A stretch of 64,000 nt of DNA from Guadua angustifolia. Taxonomy: Eukaryota > Streptophyta > Magnoliopsida > Poales > Poaceae. Both the position numbers and the translations under genes were made by a program. This document shows, in pieces, positions 10,417-22,721 of the stretch. The first letter of the stretch is position 1, and each line of letters starts with the position of its first letter. The stretch spans positions 51,253,326 through 51,317,325 of the forward strand of contig CM070501.1 of assembly GCA_036346375.1 (NCBI GenBank), written 5' to 3'. Below the pieces are notes generated by a model. The model ran no database searches, was not told the DNA's origin, and saw only the letters and a program-made list of their open reading frames with translations.

Positions 10417-13379
10417 CTTTCTTGATCCAGTGCATTTCCCACATTTTGGTCCTGATTGCTTGTGCAGCCTATGAAGGTGCCAACCCTCTCACCAACAATA
10501 GCTTTTGCAATATTTCCAGGTTTTTGCAAGTTAAACACGACAACTGCAAGATTACACACCAAATTAAACTTGAAAATCGAAGACAATAAGAAGCCTCAGA
10601 AACTGATAGCGTCCTACCAGGAATGTTGTTTTCTTGGCACAGTGTAATGGCAGTCATGTCCATTACTGAGAGGTCTCTTGAAGTCACCTCATGGTAGCTC
10701 ACTGTCTCAAGAAGGCGGGCATTTGGGTTACGCTTGGGGTCCGCATCATACACACCATCAACATTTGTTGCCTTAAGCACTACCTCTGCATTGACTGTGT
10801 GCATAATAAAAGAAATGACAGTCAATGCAAAATAAATAAAGCAAAAAACTTCTATTGAAAAAATGCTGTTCATCTCAAGCTCACTTCATGATAACATGTT
10901 TACTATGGGTAGTCCTATAATCTGCAGCTGACATGAGCATGACAACTAATATAATGATAGAAATACCATGAATGTTTCATAGTATTACATATGTAGCTAA
11001 ACCTATGGCATGACAAGGGCACATGCACTACTAACAGCTAAATTAGCATGCTTAAGCACCCTTTTTTTAAGTGAAAAAATACACATCTCCGCAAGCATAT
11101 TTTCTCTAGTTTTTATAACTAAAACAGTTCACTAGTGAAGAATAGAAGATAAACTCACTTTCTGCACAACGGAGAGCTGCAGCTGTATCAGTTGTAAAGA
11201 ATGGGTTCCCTGTCCCAGCAGCAAATATAACAACTCTTCCTTTCTCTAAATGCCTGACAGCTCGTCGGCGTATGTATGGTTCTGCAATTTCTGACATACG
11301 GAATGCAGTTTGGACGCGAGTCGGTATTCCAATGCTCTCCATTGTTGCTTGAAGAAATATTGCATTCATCACAGTGGCCAACATGCTGAATTAGGAAAAC
11401 ATTAAGAAAAAGTAGCATGGTTAGATGCAGCCGCAAACTATTTTATATAGCAAGAAATCATGCGATTAATATAGCAAGAAGTGTCTTTTTGACTCAAAGT
11501 TGCAGATATAAAAAAATTATGGACAAAGAATAGGTAATAAATTACAAGTGGGCTTGAGCTCACACAAACTTTAGACAGTATATAATCATGGATTGTTAAA
11601 TGGTTTGTCAAATGTAACTCCAATTTTCCACTCGGTAGACTATTCCGATGCAATTCTGATTCTAGCAGATTTAAATGTGGCTTATGTGATGGCCAGATGG
11701 TCATAATCATCCATGGTAATACAGATGTTGGACTGGCCAAAAAGTTGACATAAATGACATAGCATTACATGCTACTACCAAGATAATCTGAGATTGGGCT
11801 CAGTTCTTGTTTCATTATGTGGCTTATAACATACTATATGGCGTTTCAACTTCTTTTCAAGGCTAGTTGACAGCCGACTAAAGGATGTTAAGATGATTTA
11901 ATTATGAAAAGACATCAAGCATTGAACATCGTACCCAATGTAATCTGCGGATGAGCGGTCAAGCCCACTACATCCAGCCCAAGAGGCACCACGGAAGATA
12001 TTGCCCCCACCAACAACAATAGCAACCTGGAAGGGCGCTCACATTTTTCAATGTACAGCATATGATTCCACTAAAGAAGACAAGAGAAACATATGAACAT
12101 AAGAATGCTCGCTTGGAATGCAATGCAATTTAATCGTTGAAATAATGCCTACTAGTATATATGCATACGCACATTTCACTGCATTTAGTTTCAACCTTCA
12201 AACAGGTAATCCAATAAGTAGCCAATAAAAAAAATGAAAGGCAGTATTAAGGACACACCTCTACACCTAGTCTGGTGACGGAAGCAACCTCTCTTGCAAT
12301 TGCCATTGTAATCTGCAACAGATCATATAATTACATTAATTACATGTCGTATGCACATCAGTTGTTTAAATTCAAAGATGCTCCACCAAAAGCAGCCTTA
12401 CCTTTGGGTCGATGTTTTCTGTGTGATCTCCAGCAAGAGCTTCCCCGCTCACTTTAAGCAACACCCTTTGCCATCTATATGGCTTTTTAGACCTAGAACC
12501 TTCATCAAGCATAAGGCTGAACGGTGGCACCAGTGATGTTTGACTTCTGACAAAAGAAAGATTCAGGAGCTACATTATCAAAAGCAATCACATAATTACT
12601 TCAAGTCTTCAACATCAAAAGGAACTAGTACAAAATTGACTGAGGATATGATGAAATTGATAGGGAAGCAGCTGATTCCAACAGAATCTAAAGACAAGTC
12701 GCATTCGATGACCTTTTACCATGCAGATAAGTGGTTCGAGTCTGATGCTGATGACATTACAAAAATATTAGACGACGCACTTCGCACAGATAATCTCATC
12801 TCTACCCCAGTTAGGCCTCTCCGGTCTCCGCTGGCCGCAAGCATCCTACCCACAGCATGGACTCAATAGCAACACCCTTACCGTCTAGTATAAATTTCTA
12901 TTCCTCTCTGGGCTGTCGTGTGATACAGCTAAACTAGCTAATCTTGAGGGAAACAGGCACTATGAAGAAGCATTCCGTCGAACACCTCGTCGGCGCTCCC
13001 GCCCACATGGCCGGACACAACCACCCGCCCTCGTGCGCGCCACCATCCACTACCACGTAGCCACTCGGGAGCCACGCGTGCGCGCGCACCACGGATAGAT
13101 AAACAAAATAAACAAAGGGCGGCATTACAGCAAGCACGTGGCGGCATCGGGCAAAAAAACACCGCGTAACCGGCCGATAGGGTGTGGAATCATGTACCGG
13201 AAGTTGGATGAGGAGTCGGGGGCGGCGGAGCAGGCGCGCGGCGTCGCGGAGTGGAAGAGGGAAGGCGCCCGGCGCGACGAGGGATACGACGGGGAGACGG
13301 AGAGGGAGAGAGCGGGAGACAGGTGCCGAGACGGGGAGAGGCGGAGGAGGAAGGAGGTCGACACGCCGGCGGCTGCCAT
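10395..13379 (-). CDS. Plastid UMP kinase (PyrH/PUMPKIN type)
   Basis: Seven exons with GT-AG junctions and consistent phase: 13198-13379, 12402-12546, 12259-12312, 11935-12026, 11159-11385, 10618-10794 and 10395-10543 (341 aa). The first ~60 residues are Ser/Ala/Arg-rich, as in a chloroplast transit peptide. The kinase core follows: RVLLKVSGEALAG (nucleotide binding), AIVVGGGNIFRG (glycine-rich), an RMSEIAEPYIRRRAVRHLEK segment, FAAGTGNPFFTTDTAA, KATNVDGVYDADP and VVVFNLQKPGNI. Family knowledge: these enzymes phosphorylate UMP to UDP, and the plastid form also binds chloroplast group II intron transcripts; loss gives pale leaves in rice and Arabidopsis. Start: the ATG at 13377-13379 begins MAAAGVSTS; an in-frame ATG at 13437-13439 would add 20 residues. 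The tail after the last conserved motif ends at a stop inside a 28 bp tandem repeat. No broken frame. Confidence 0.93.
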
Positions 13380-13499
13380 GGTGGCCGTCACTCCGTCCGG
13401 AGAAGAGAAGGCAGACGATGGGAGTGGGGCGACTGACATGGGCTCACGAAAACCACGCGACTGCAGAGAGATATTTTTGAATCGGATTAATTAGTTATA

Positions 13500-14870
13500 C
13501 AAATTTTGGATTTTGAGCCTTTACAAAATCTAAAATACCGGCTGAATAAAAAAAAATTAAATTTTTTGAAATTACTACAGTAATGTCATTTTTTCCGTGA
13601 AATTTCATGAATTTTGGTCGGATTTTGAACTTTTAGGACCGGATTTGGTCCATAAACCATAAGAAAGTAATCTTCTATAAAAATTTGAAGAAAAACCGAA
13701 TTTTTGAAATATTTTAAAATTTTGGCAAAAACACTGTCAGATTTTATAAATTTTTACAAGCTTGATAATAAGTTGTAAATTTTATGGTACTATCTTGAGC
13801 AGGTAGGATCATATAGAAAATTTTTAAAAATAATTAAACTTCATTTGTTATCTTTAAAAAATCAAAGACATAATGAATATAATTGGGATAGTTACATTGT
13901 AAGAATTTTAAAAATTTTCTTGATTGTGATTATAATCTAAAATTTTTATGAGAGATTAATAATTGCCTCACTAATATTATATAAAATTTTCAAAAAAATT
14001 TAGCTTTGTTTGTTTGCGCAATCAAATCTATGTAAGCACTGAATTTCATTTGTCATATTATATTTCAAAAATCAAAAAGAGAAAGAACATAAATGGTATC
14101 GTGCCTTGTAAGAATTTTATAAATTCACTGGAGTGTGATCATGATTCAAAATTTTTATGAGATATTAAGCATTTCCTTATCACCCTTCTGTAAAATTTTT
14201 AAAAATTTTAAACCTTTTATCAGGACGTAGCATTGTCAGAATTTTTAAAAATTATTTAAGAATGATCATCATCTAAAACTTTTATATAACCATTAATGCC
14301 ATATCAGGACTATCCACAAAAATTTCAAAATTTTATAATGTGGTTTGGACAATTTTTCATTTCGTTCAAGTTTGCCGGTAAGCTTTTTAACAGGACATTA
14401 GTACTGTTCAAATTTTAAAAAATCATGGTAATTGATCATCATCTAAAATTTTTTTGAGAATATTATGGATGTGTTAGGACCATCTACAAAAAAATTTAAA
14501 ATTTTATAAACTTGTTTGTTCCAATTTTCATTAAGTTCAAACTTGTCGGTCCGCGTTTTATCACGACATTAGAAATGTTTAAATTTTTAAAATTCTTCAA
14601 ATTTGATAATCATTTGAAATTTTTATAGTAATATCATCAATATGTTAGGACTCTAAAAAAAATTCAAATTTTTTGTCATTGTTTGACCCACTTTTCAGCC
14701 AGTGCAAAACGACCAAAACTTTGGCAATTTCGCCCGAAATTTCGGTAAATTTCGCCGAAATTCGGATTTTTTCGGTGGTAAACAAACCGGATTTGAATTT
14801 TATTTTTTGAATTTTGACTGAAATTTATCCGAAATATCAAAATTCGGATTTTAGCTATACCCGGTATTTT
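13500..14870. repeat. AT-rich dispersed repeat, copy 2
   Basis: Related to about 600-1440 and sharing arm sequence with the foldback at 21427-22000 (for example 'cttcatttgtta' followed by 'cctttaaaa' or 'tctttaaaa'). Repeated phrases such as 'atcatctaaaatttttt' and 'ttaggaccatctacaaa' recur inside it. There is no open frame of note. It ends in an 'aaatttcgccgaaattcgg' passage near 14740-14770. Class unknown. Confidence 0.5.
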
Positions 14871-15399
14871 TCCCTAAACGAAATTTGAATCCCTATGCCC
14901 GACACGCACGATCAATTTCATCCCGGCTAGCAAGCAGTCGTATTGTGCTAGTCCATGGCCGAGGCCACGTTCCGGATGTCTCTCATGCCGGTACGAGTCC
15001 AAACGGGTTGATGGGCCGTGTCGAGGTTGATCCGTTTTGACGTCAAATATTGAAAAAAAAATTAAAAATAGTAAAAGTTTGAAAAAATGCAAAATTAGGA
15101 AAAAAATCTAGAATAACTAGATAATTTTTTTAAAAAAAATGGTGTAAATTAGGAAAAAATATAAAAAAAATTCTAAAAGGAGACAAATAATTAGAATTAA
15201 ATAATGAACTTTATTAATATTTAGCTATATTTTAAAAACTTTGCTAAGTAAAAACTCAACATAAGAAAACCTTAATAAAAAAAAGAGTACAACCTATAAC
15301 TCATTGATATAAGAAAAAAAATGAAGATTACAATTATTTTTCTTAATTATCTAGATAAAGATTTTCAAATATCGTCGCTAGCTTACCATTTTATGTAGT

Positions 15400-17960
15400 G
15401 TGTTGAGCTCGTTGGTCAGCTTATTTTCAATCTTTCACAGTGGGAAGTATTTCCACTATCTCACTTGTCATATTTGTTCTTCTCTCCTCGATTATTTTTC
15501 TAGATAAACTGAAGGCAGACTCCAAAAAAACCGTGGAGACAGGAACTATTAACACATTTCATGCTAATATAGAAAGTACCGAATATATTATCTTGTGCTC
15601 ACGCCACCACTACAAAAATGTTAAAGCCCTCCTCTTGCTGTTATTAGTGGTTGATAGTGTTGTTGTTGAGATAGCAGCTAGCTCCCCACTAGGGATGGCA
15701 ATAGGGTGTGTCGGGTACGGGTAACGCTCGTCCATACCTATACCTGCTAGTCAAAATCTCCCCCACGGGTATACCCACAAAGGGTCGTGAGTGAAGAATT
15801 TTTCCCATTCTCGTCACCCACGGGTACCTGATACCCGTGGGTATACCTGTTTACCTGCCACCTTCAACAATTCTTCCAACCAAATGACACTAGGAGCTAA
15901 TGAGATATGGTACTAATACAATCCTTTTGATAAAATTATGAGAATCAGTTATATTCTGTTGATTGAAGAATGATTATCAATAATTAAAATTTTCAAATAT
16001 ATATGAGAATCAGAATTAAAATAATACACAAATACTCAAGTTCAATAATTACTAATATGAGATACCATAAATTGAGGACCAGAGGGTCAACTGGACGCCT
16101 GTTCTAGCCCATATATCAATAGAATGCGACAGGTAATCGGGCAAAACGGGTACGGGTAGAGCTCCTCCAAACCTATACTCGTTTGCCCGTCGGGTAAAGT
16201 TTGCCCCCCATAAACATGCCTGTGCGTAACAAAAGAAGAACATACACATCTCTATTAGGGTTTTAACTGTGGGTATACAGGTAATTGGGTAAAATTGCCA
16301 TCCCTAACCCCACCACTTGTTGTTATGTCCACATTTGACATTGTTGTACTAGAGCTCCTTAAGGTAGAGCCATGTGTACCCATATCTTTTTGCACACAGT
16401 TTTTTCTTACCTGTTGTGGATGCTGGTGGAGGTTGTTGCAGGTGAACTCTAGCAAACTTTTGATCATACTTAGCATAAACTTGAGATAAGTTAGCATGAA
16501 AATTTAAAAAATAACCAGAATAATCAGTGGCCATCACATCACTTAGAAGTGAGAGAACATTAACAAATCCTCGAACTTTAACTCTAGGATCTAAAATAAA
16601 TGTAAATGCATATAACATAGAAATTTCTTTCCAATATTTCAAAATTTTAGTTTTCATAGCATAAACAGATTCACACAAAAACATTATCATTTTTATGGTC
16701 CCTTAAGTGAGTAGTAATTTCTAGAATATGATGTACAATTAAATGAGAGGTTGAACAATAAACTCCGGATAAAGCAACAGAGGAATCATAAATTTTTTTC
16801 AAAAATAACAGCAAGTATTCAACAACATATCAATATTACTCTGTAAATAGCAGTTGACCATCCTAGATACGATCGTACGTGTTAATAAAAACAGAAAACG
16901 TGTTCTTATAGGGTAAGAGCATCAAGTAAGTAGAATTCTATCTAACAGGCATATCCAAACTAAACTTACGTGAACATACCTCAATTATAATATAATAGTT
17001 CTTATATGCTGCTACTCATTGATTAGAATAATTTAAGAAAGATATTGCAGTGCAAAAAGGTTCAATGTACCGTTCTAACCTATTTAAACCAGATTTAACT
17101 ATAAAATTAATAATATAGCCAGCACAACGCTGATGTAACATGAAAGATTCAACGTACGAATTAAGAAGTGGAGTAAGAATGTTCATTACTGAAGTATTTA
17201 CCGTAGCATTATCTAATAATATTGCTAAAATTTTATCTGTAAGACCAAAATCTTTTACAACTTTTACAATACAATCAATAATATCATCACCCATGTGTAC
17301 TATATCAATTAATTTGAATCCTATAATTCTCTTATCTAGTTACCAATTATTGTTCACGTAATGAGCAATTATACTATGATAATCCTCTTTAGTCCTACCA
17401 CTCTATATATCTTATGTTAAATATAGAAAAATATAGGTACTAAATAGCTCTTTTAGCTTACTACGATAATTATTATAGTATTTAATCAAATCTTTAGCTG
17501 TTGTCTGTTTAGAAACTATAGAAAACCTAGGATTATGGGCGGTCCTAATATAGTTTTCAAATGTTATGACTCACAAAAATGTAAAGGTAGATATCGAGAA
17601 ACGATTAAACGACAAAGAGATTCACGAGCTACTTCGGGATTGTAGTCCTAGTGACATGCTGTACCGTTGGGGTTGTATTGCAGTTGCGTCTGTCTTATAG
17701 CCACTCTCGCTTTTTTCTACATCTCACAGCATGTCTCTTCAAGTGCCCTTTCCACCTGAAGTTTTCATAGTTAATTATGCTTACAGTATTTACAAATAGC
17801 ATACCTACCTACTCTAAACGTCGTTTGATGTCTCAAAAATCTACTCGAAATCTTCCTAGACTCTCTATGTACTGCGTCTTGATCTTTTTGCTTATGCTTG
17901 ATAGGATGCAATAAGCTCCTCGAGTGAAATCCTGATAAATCAAAAGCTGGGAAAGACATA
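15400..17960 (-). pseudogene. Decayed hAT-family transposase
   Basis: Separate blocks on the minus strand line up in the order of a plant RICESLEEPER/BED-type hAT transposase. 17771-17959 gives a BED-like start ending in a CKYCKHN zinc-ligand motif. 17016-17294 gives the catalytic region (KILAILLDNATVNTS, LHQRCAGYIINFIVKSGL, TAISFLN). 16349-16690 gives YAFTFILDPRVKVRGF and YSGYFLNFHANLSQVYAKYD. About 15420-15620 gives the C-terminal dimerisation domain (VPVSTVFLESAFSLSRKIIEE). Blocks are separated by stops and frame changes, and the last one is cut off by an inserted smaller element at 15690-16305. Stops within the dimerisation block show that it is dead. Element ends were not found. Confidence 0.8.
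15690..16305. mobile_element. Non-autonomous hAT element nested in the hAT relic
   Basis: Terminal inverted repeats TAGGGATGGCAAT at the left end and ATTGCCATCCCT at the right end are typical of a common grass hAT family. Flanks CTCCCCAC (15682-15689) and AACCCCAC (16306-16313) agree at six of eight positions, as expected for an old 8 bp duplication. Subterminal 'gggtacgggta' / 'tacccgtgggtat' motifs recur inside. No coding capacity is seen. Confidence 0.75.
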
Positions 17961-19088
17961 AAATCCTAGTGCTCTATAAAGAAAATTGCAAGAAATAATT
18001 ATGCTATTATTAATTTAATATCATTAAAAATAATAATGAAAATAAAAAAATCACTATTCTTACCTTGATTTCTTGACAGAAGTCGAAAACCGGATTTCAT
18101 ATTTTTGGCAAAACTATTTTGAATTTTACCAAATTATCACCAAGAGAAGAGAAATTTTCACAAGAGTATTCAGAGAAGAGATTGCAAGTTTGCTGGTGGA
18201 GAAATGAGGAGGTGGCACCCTATTTATAGGAAAAATTTTAGGATATTTTAGATTTTTTGAATTTTGTAAGCCTCAAATAGCTTTAATTTAAATAAACAGA
18301 CTATGTTGTGCCTACAGTGTCTGATCTTGGGCCAGCCTATTTGGCATGACCCACCTGACCATCACTAGCTTAGATTGTGAATGGGCCAACTGGTTGGTCT
18401 CATGACTAGTCAATTCTAATTCAACCGCCCAGAGGCACCTTTGTAAAATGAGGGTCCCGTGTAGTTCTCACGGAGACGGTAACTTAAGAGGTCTGCAATT
18501 TACGAGGCCTATGTAGGTCAGAATCGTCCGATCGAAGCAACGAACATTCCGGATCGATCAATAGTGTGTTGCTGTAGTGTATCACTACAATAATGGGTAC
18601 AATGAAATATCGACGTGATGATTTTTCGATATTCTAAAAGATCTGGAAGATTATTTTTTAATCCAACAGTAAATGGTGGGCTGCTTAAAAGTTGCAGTCC
18701 CATGAACTGCATTAGATCCTCGTCCCTCTTGTAACCTTGTAATTGCATGCACACAACAAAAGAAAAATTAACTAGGAACAGTAGTAGTACTCAACTAAAG
18801 TTGTGTTTGATTGTTTGCAGGACCATCCTATTCCATTTAACCTCATTCCACCGATCAAACATAGTCTAAGATTCTAAACGGCAGAGGAAGCCTACGACAT
18901 GGCTCCGCTACACACAATCTGCCATGCTTGCACGTAGCGGCATTCGCTTGATGTGACAGACGTCATCCTCGGGCTCAGAGTTGCAGAAGTTTCGATTCAA
19001 TACTTCGCCGTCCCACTGATCTCTGTCCTACTACACCATCAATTAATGAGCTCTTCCACCGGTTGAAGAAGACTATGACCCTGGATTG
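17961..19088. other. Unassigned stretch
   Basis: 18300-18420 carries 'gggccagcc' and 'gggccaactgg' motifs of the type seen near hAT ends, so it may be the 5' flank of the hAT relic. Nothing else is recognised; the open frames are short and unconvincing. Confidence 0.35.
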
Positions 19089-19091
19089 TTA

Positions 19092-19445
19092 GGGCAGTCT
19101 CAACCCTCCACCTCAGCTGGTGTCTATAGAATTAATTACGCTGCCAACTAAGCAAAAATCTGATGTGGCATAGGAATTAAGGAAGGGAGAGAAGGAAAAA
19201 CAAAGAAACCGTGTCTCATACAAGAAACTGGGTCGGCGCGGGCATCAAGACGCAAGAAACGAGCAAAATCGGGGTTGGATGTTTCTGCACACTGATCAAG
19301 GTGTGTTTGTGGTGCATGCATTGGTTTATTGCTCTCTCTCCTCTAGACACTGCTCATGGAAACCATGGGTTGGGAAACTATGCATTGGTTTATTGTTCTC
19401 TCTTCTTTAGACACTATTCATAAAAACTATGGGTTGGGACTGCCC
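19092..19445. mobile_element. Tourist-like MITE with an internal 63 bp duplication
   Basis: Ends GGGCAGTCTCAACC and GGTTGGGACTGCCC are exact inverted repeats, and TTA flanks both sides (19089-19091 and 19446-19448). Inside, two direct copies of about 63 bp (about 19316-19377 and 19379-19439) share 'tgcattggtttattg' and 'gggttggga'. This is a 354 bp PIF/Harbinger-type MITE with no coding capacity. Confidence 0.85.
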
Positions 19446-19583
19446 TTATCACTGTTCTCGTAACGTGGTTACTCCTACACTACTTATGTGTGCCATACTA
19501 ATCGACTGTCTTTTTTTTTTGGTTCTCGATAACAGGGAAACCCAAGTACTTAGTGGTACGATATTTAACTACGTATCAAACTA

Positions 19584-19880
19584 CATTAGAACAAGTACAA
19601 TAATAAAGTCAGCTGCTTATTTCATCTTCTATCCGTGTTATCTAGAGTAAGCTTTAAAGTCATTTTGTACAATAGCCATCTCTAAAAATTAGCTCTAGAT
19701 ACTGTGCATTAATTATCTCTTCTCTCTTGTACGTAACTAATCTAACTATACTTCCGTGCAATGCTTACTACTAAATAAGAGCCAGTTCTCTTCTCTCTCC
19801 TCTTTCCTCACTCTTTCACATAGGACAAAGTTAACACGCACATGCTAAAAGTAAGCTAAAATGATCTTATTGTGCATGCC
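19584..19880. mobile_element. Probable MITE
   Basis: The left end 'ttagaacaagtacaataataaa' and the reverse complement of the right end 'taagggcatgcacaataaga' match imperfectly over about 30 bp. Composition and length fit a Tourist-like MITE. The target duplication is not clean. Confidence 0.5.
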
Positions 19881-19928
19881 CTTAGAAACAAAAGGATGAC
19901 TACATTAAATACAACCCCTGAGACACAC

Positions 19929-20185
19929 TTCCTCTAGTCATAAATATTTGTTATTTTAGATACAGTTACCTTTAAACTTTCGAAACTCTAGCTGTCAATA
20001 TTTTTTAAAATATTTAAATTGAATACATGATAATTATATGTATAGATTTGTCTCAAAAAATACTTTAATAATATTATAATTTTATTAGGTTTTATAAAAA
20101 TATTATAACAAAAATTAGTGACAAAAACTGTATTTATAGATCATGTCGATATCTAAAATGGTAACTATTTATGATCAGAAGCAGT
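19929..20185. mobile_element. Probable MITE with 'cataaata' termini
   Basis: Inverted ends 'ctagtcataaatatttgtta' and 'taactatttatgatcag' face each other across an AT-rich core containing 'ttttattaggttttataaa'. This is a common grass MITE style. Exact ends and duplication are uncertain. Confidence 0.5.
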
Positions 20186-20189
20186 AAGT

Positions 20190-21418
20190 TTTTAACTTAT
20201 ATCGTCTACAGCTTATTTTTGTCCCACCCAATTATTCCACTGCCCCTTTATTTGACACCCACGGATGGCACGCTCTTGACCCCGCCACCTCTTCTAGCTT
20301 TGTCGCTGGCCTCCGCCACTCCTGTTAGATTGCAGCTGGTGTTGTCCCCTTGTCAGTCGTCGCCTTCCTCCATCAGTGCAACCCGTGCCTATGGATCCAT
20401 CGCTGATAGTGATGGCCGCAGTGCAAGCCCTATTTGCCCCTTTGCGCTCATCTGTTGCTGCAAGGCACCGTCGTACACCGTCGCCGCATCATCCGTAGCA
20501 TTTTTCGTTCTTGCGATGATGCATCTGTCAAAAGGGCTGCGCTTCTGTGTCTTGCTAGAACAAGCATAATTTACAGGCTAATGTACAGCAGTCAACCCTA
20601 AAAGCAATTGTTGCACCTGATTAAAAAAAATACAGATGCATCCCTAGTTAGTCAACTAATATTTTCTTACAGTTATATTGTTATTGCCTATGTCCTCTTG
20701 TATTTGACGTACCAGAATCCGTGCCACCAAACTTTCTACTGATATGTTTAAGGCTATCTAAATTGGTTATATCAAATTAAATTATTAATTTTATGGTTAA
20801 AAATATCTTATAAGAAATAATTTTGTCAGTATATATCAACATAAAGTTACGGTAAACGATGTAAGTAACGTCTCAAAGACCGCCCGCGCTCAGCGCATTG
20901 CTAGCTATGGCCTGCCATCCCGTACTCCTCCAGTTCTGTTCCGGATCCTTCTGCCAAGCGAGCTCGTCGTGCCGGGCTGGCCGGATAAGGCGGGGATCCG
21001 GAAGCCGGAGCGCCATGCGGCAACCGCGCTGCGGCGGCGGCGCGCATCTGGTGGAGACGTCAACAGCAAGCAAGCTCTTCGCCATCTCCGGCTGCGCCAG
21101 CGACAACGTGGCCACCGGTGGCCAGCGCTCGCTACTCGGCTGACAGGCCGGACCATGCTCGGGCTGTCTGGTCACTCGGATTGGTCCAATATGCCTGCGA
21201 TGCCGGCCCAATTTTGGGCTTTCTGTAGGCCGGCACAAGAAATGCCTCTCTATAGAGATTAGAGAGGTGAGAGCCCATCTCGTGCGGCAATCCGCTGACC
21301 GAGCCGAGCCGAGCCGAAACAGATACAAAGCCTCACCTCGCAGGCTCACACAGACACACGTGTGGCAATCAGCCCGGCCGAGCTCGGCCGTTGGCAGGTA
21401 TTCAACTCGTTTCCCCAT
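20190..21418. other. Unassigned stretch upstream of the interrupted gene
   Basis: 20171-20569 contains an open frame with low-complexity Ser/Pro/Ala translation and no recognisable domain. 20870-21418 is GC-rich with several overlapping frames, none convincing. It may be promoter and leader sequence of the plus-strand gene interrupted at 22104. Confidence 0.3.
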
Positions 21419-21426
21419 ATAATTTA

Positions 21427-22000
21427 GAAAATTTTACCGGTCTCATTGAAAAAGTGTCTAATTTTGCTTTTGCCACTACTCGATTTTTCATTTCATTGTT
21501 GCTACTACTGTTTTTACTTTATCATTTTTTGCCATTTTTGTCAGTTGACTGGTAGTCGAAATTGTTCATTCTGTTCTTAATTTTTTAAAGATAACAAGTT
21601 CAATTCTTTTAACTTTTTTGGTATGATCCTAAACCACTAAAGATGGTGTTATAAATTTCACAGCATGATCAAGCTTATATATTTTTATAAAAATAAAGAT
21701 TTTTATAAAAATATATAAGCTTGACTATGCTCGAAAAAATTAATGGTACCATATTTAGCAGTAAAGGATCATATAAAAAAAATTTAAAAGAATTGAACTT
21801 CATTTGTTACCTTTAAAATATACAAAACAGAAGGATCAATTTTAACTGATCATTAACTGACGGTCAACTCATAATCAATTGATAGAAATGGTAAAAGGGA
21901 GGAAGAATAGCACAGACTAATGGTAAAAATAAAAAGAGAAAAAAAGTGATAAAAGTGAAATTTAACACTTTTTTTCAGTAACACTAACAAAATTTTCTAA
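21427..22000. mobile_element. Foldback element, near-perfect hairpin
   Basis: The whole 574 bp is self-complementary around about 21700; the centre reads 'tataagctt' then an A/T loop. Outer ends are GAAAATTTT and AAAATTTTC, followed by 'gaaaaagtgt' / 'acacttttt'. ATAATTTA flanks both sides (21419-21426 and 22001-22008). Arm sequence is related to the dispersed repeat at 13500-14870. No coding capacity is seen. Confidence 0.7.
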
Positions 22001-22008
22001 ATAATTTA

Positions 22009-22103
22009 TTCCCAACCCGCCTTCCTCTTCCAACTGCCTCGGCCCCGTATCTCTCTCTGGGAAGAATTTATCAAGAAAACAAATCGAAATCAAGAAGTTG
22101 AGA
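22009..22103 (+). other. 5' leader fragment of the interrupted plus-strand gene
   Basis: A pyrimidine-rich leader ends in TCAAGAAGTTGAGA (22090-22103). The same 14 bases with one mismatch recur at 39488-39501, after the LINE, followed by GC-rich coding-like sequence. The two pieces were therefore contiguous before the LINE inserted. Confidence 0.6.
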
Positions 22104-22721
22104 TCTCCAGGAGGTAGCTACTAATGGTTTATTAGAAGGGCTCTGTGGTGATTTCTGTTCTAGGGGTATTATTAGTTTGCAATACGCTGATGATACTCTT
22201 TTGTTTCTTAAGAATAAGGAGAACTTCGTTTTACATCTTAAGTGGTTCCTTTCTTTTTTTCGATAAAGGAAGCTTTTATAAATCTTAGTAAATTACATCA
22301 AGGTGATACAATTATACTAAGAAGACTCCCAACCTCTACATAGCTAGGGTGTACACAACCAAACACACACACACAAGAAAAGACAAAGAAACCGTCGCGG
22401 CAAAACTACATCACGCAATATTGTCTTCAAGGCTATCTACCATCATAGCAACACTTGGATCGCGATAAAAGCTCTCCAATGACAACGGCTCCAAGAAGGA
22501 CTCGATACGCACACGCACCGCCATTGCCATGATCCAACTAGTGAAGGCCAGACCAAAGGTTTTCACCTCAGAGAGTAAATCCTCAGACTACAAAACAATG
22601 CCTTCAACAAGACCATTGCCAGGCACAACCAACTAAGGTCAGACATAGGGATTTCTCCACAAGTCAATCACGGAGATCCCAGTGTTGCAACCACCCTCAT
22701 TCCGAGCTAGTGCCGCCATAC

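Noticed and set aside
12540..12869. A 109-codon plus-strand open frame inside the first intron of the UMP kinase gene
   Set aside because: It overlaps the splice acceptor side of exon 2 on the other strand, has no recognisable domain, and the intron explains the sequence. A captured gene fragment is possible but unsupported.
20171..20569. A 132-codon plus-strand frame rich in Ser, Pro and Ala
   Set aside because: No domain, low-complexity composition, and it begins within the end of a MITE.
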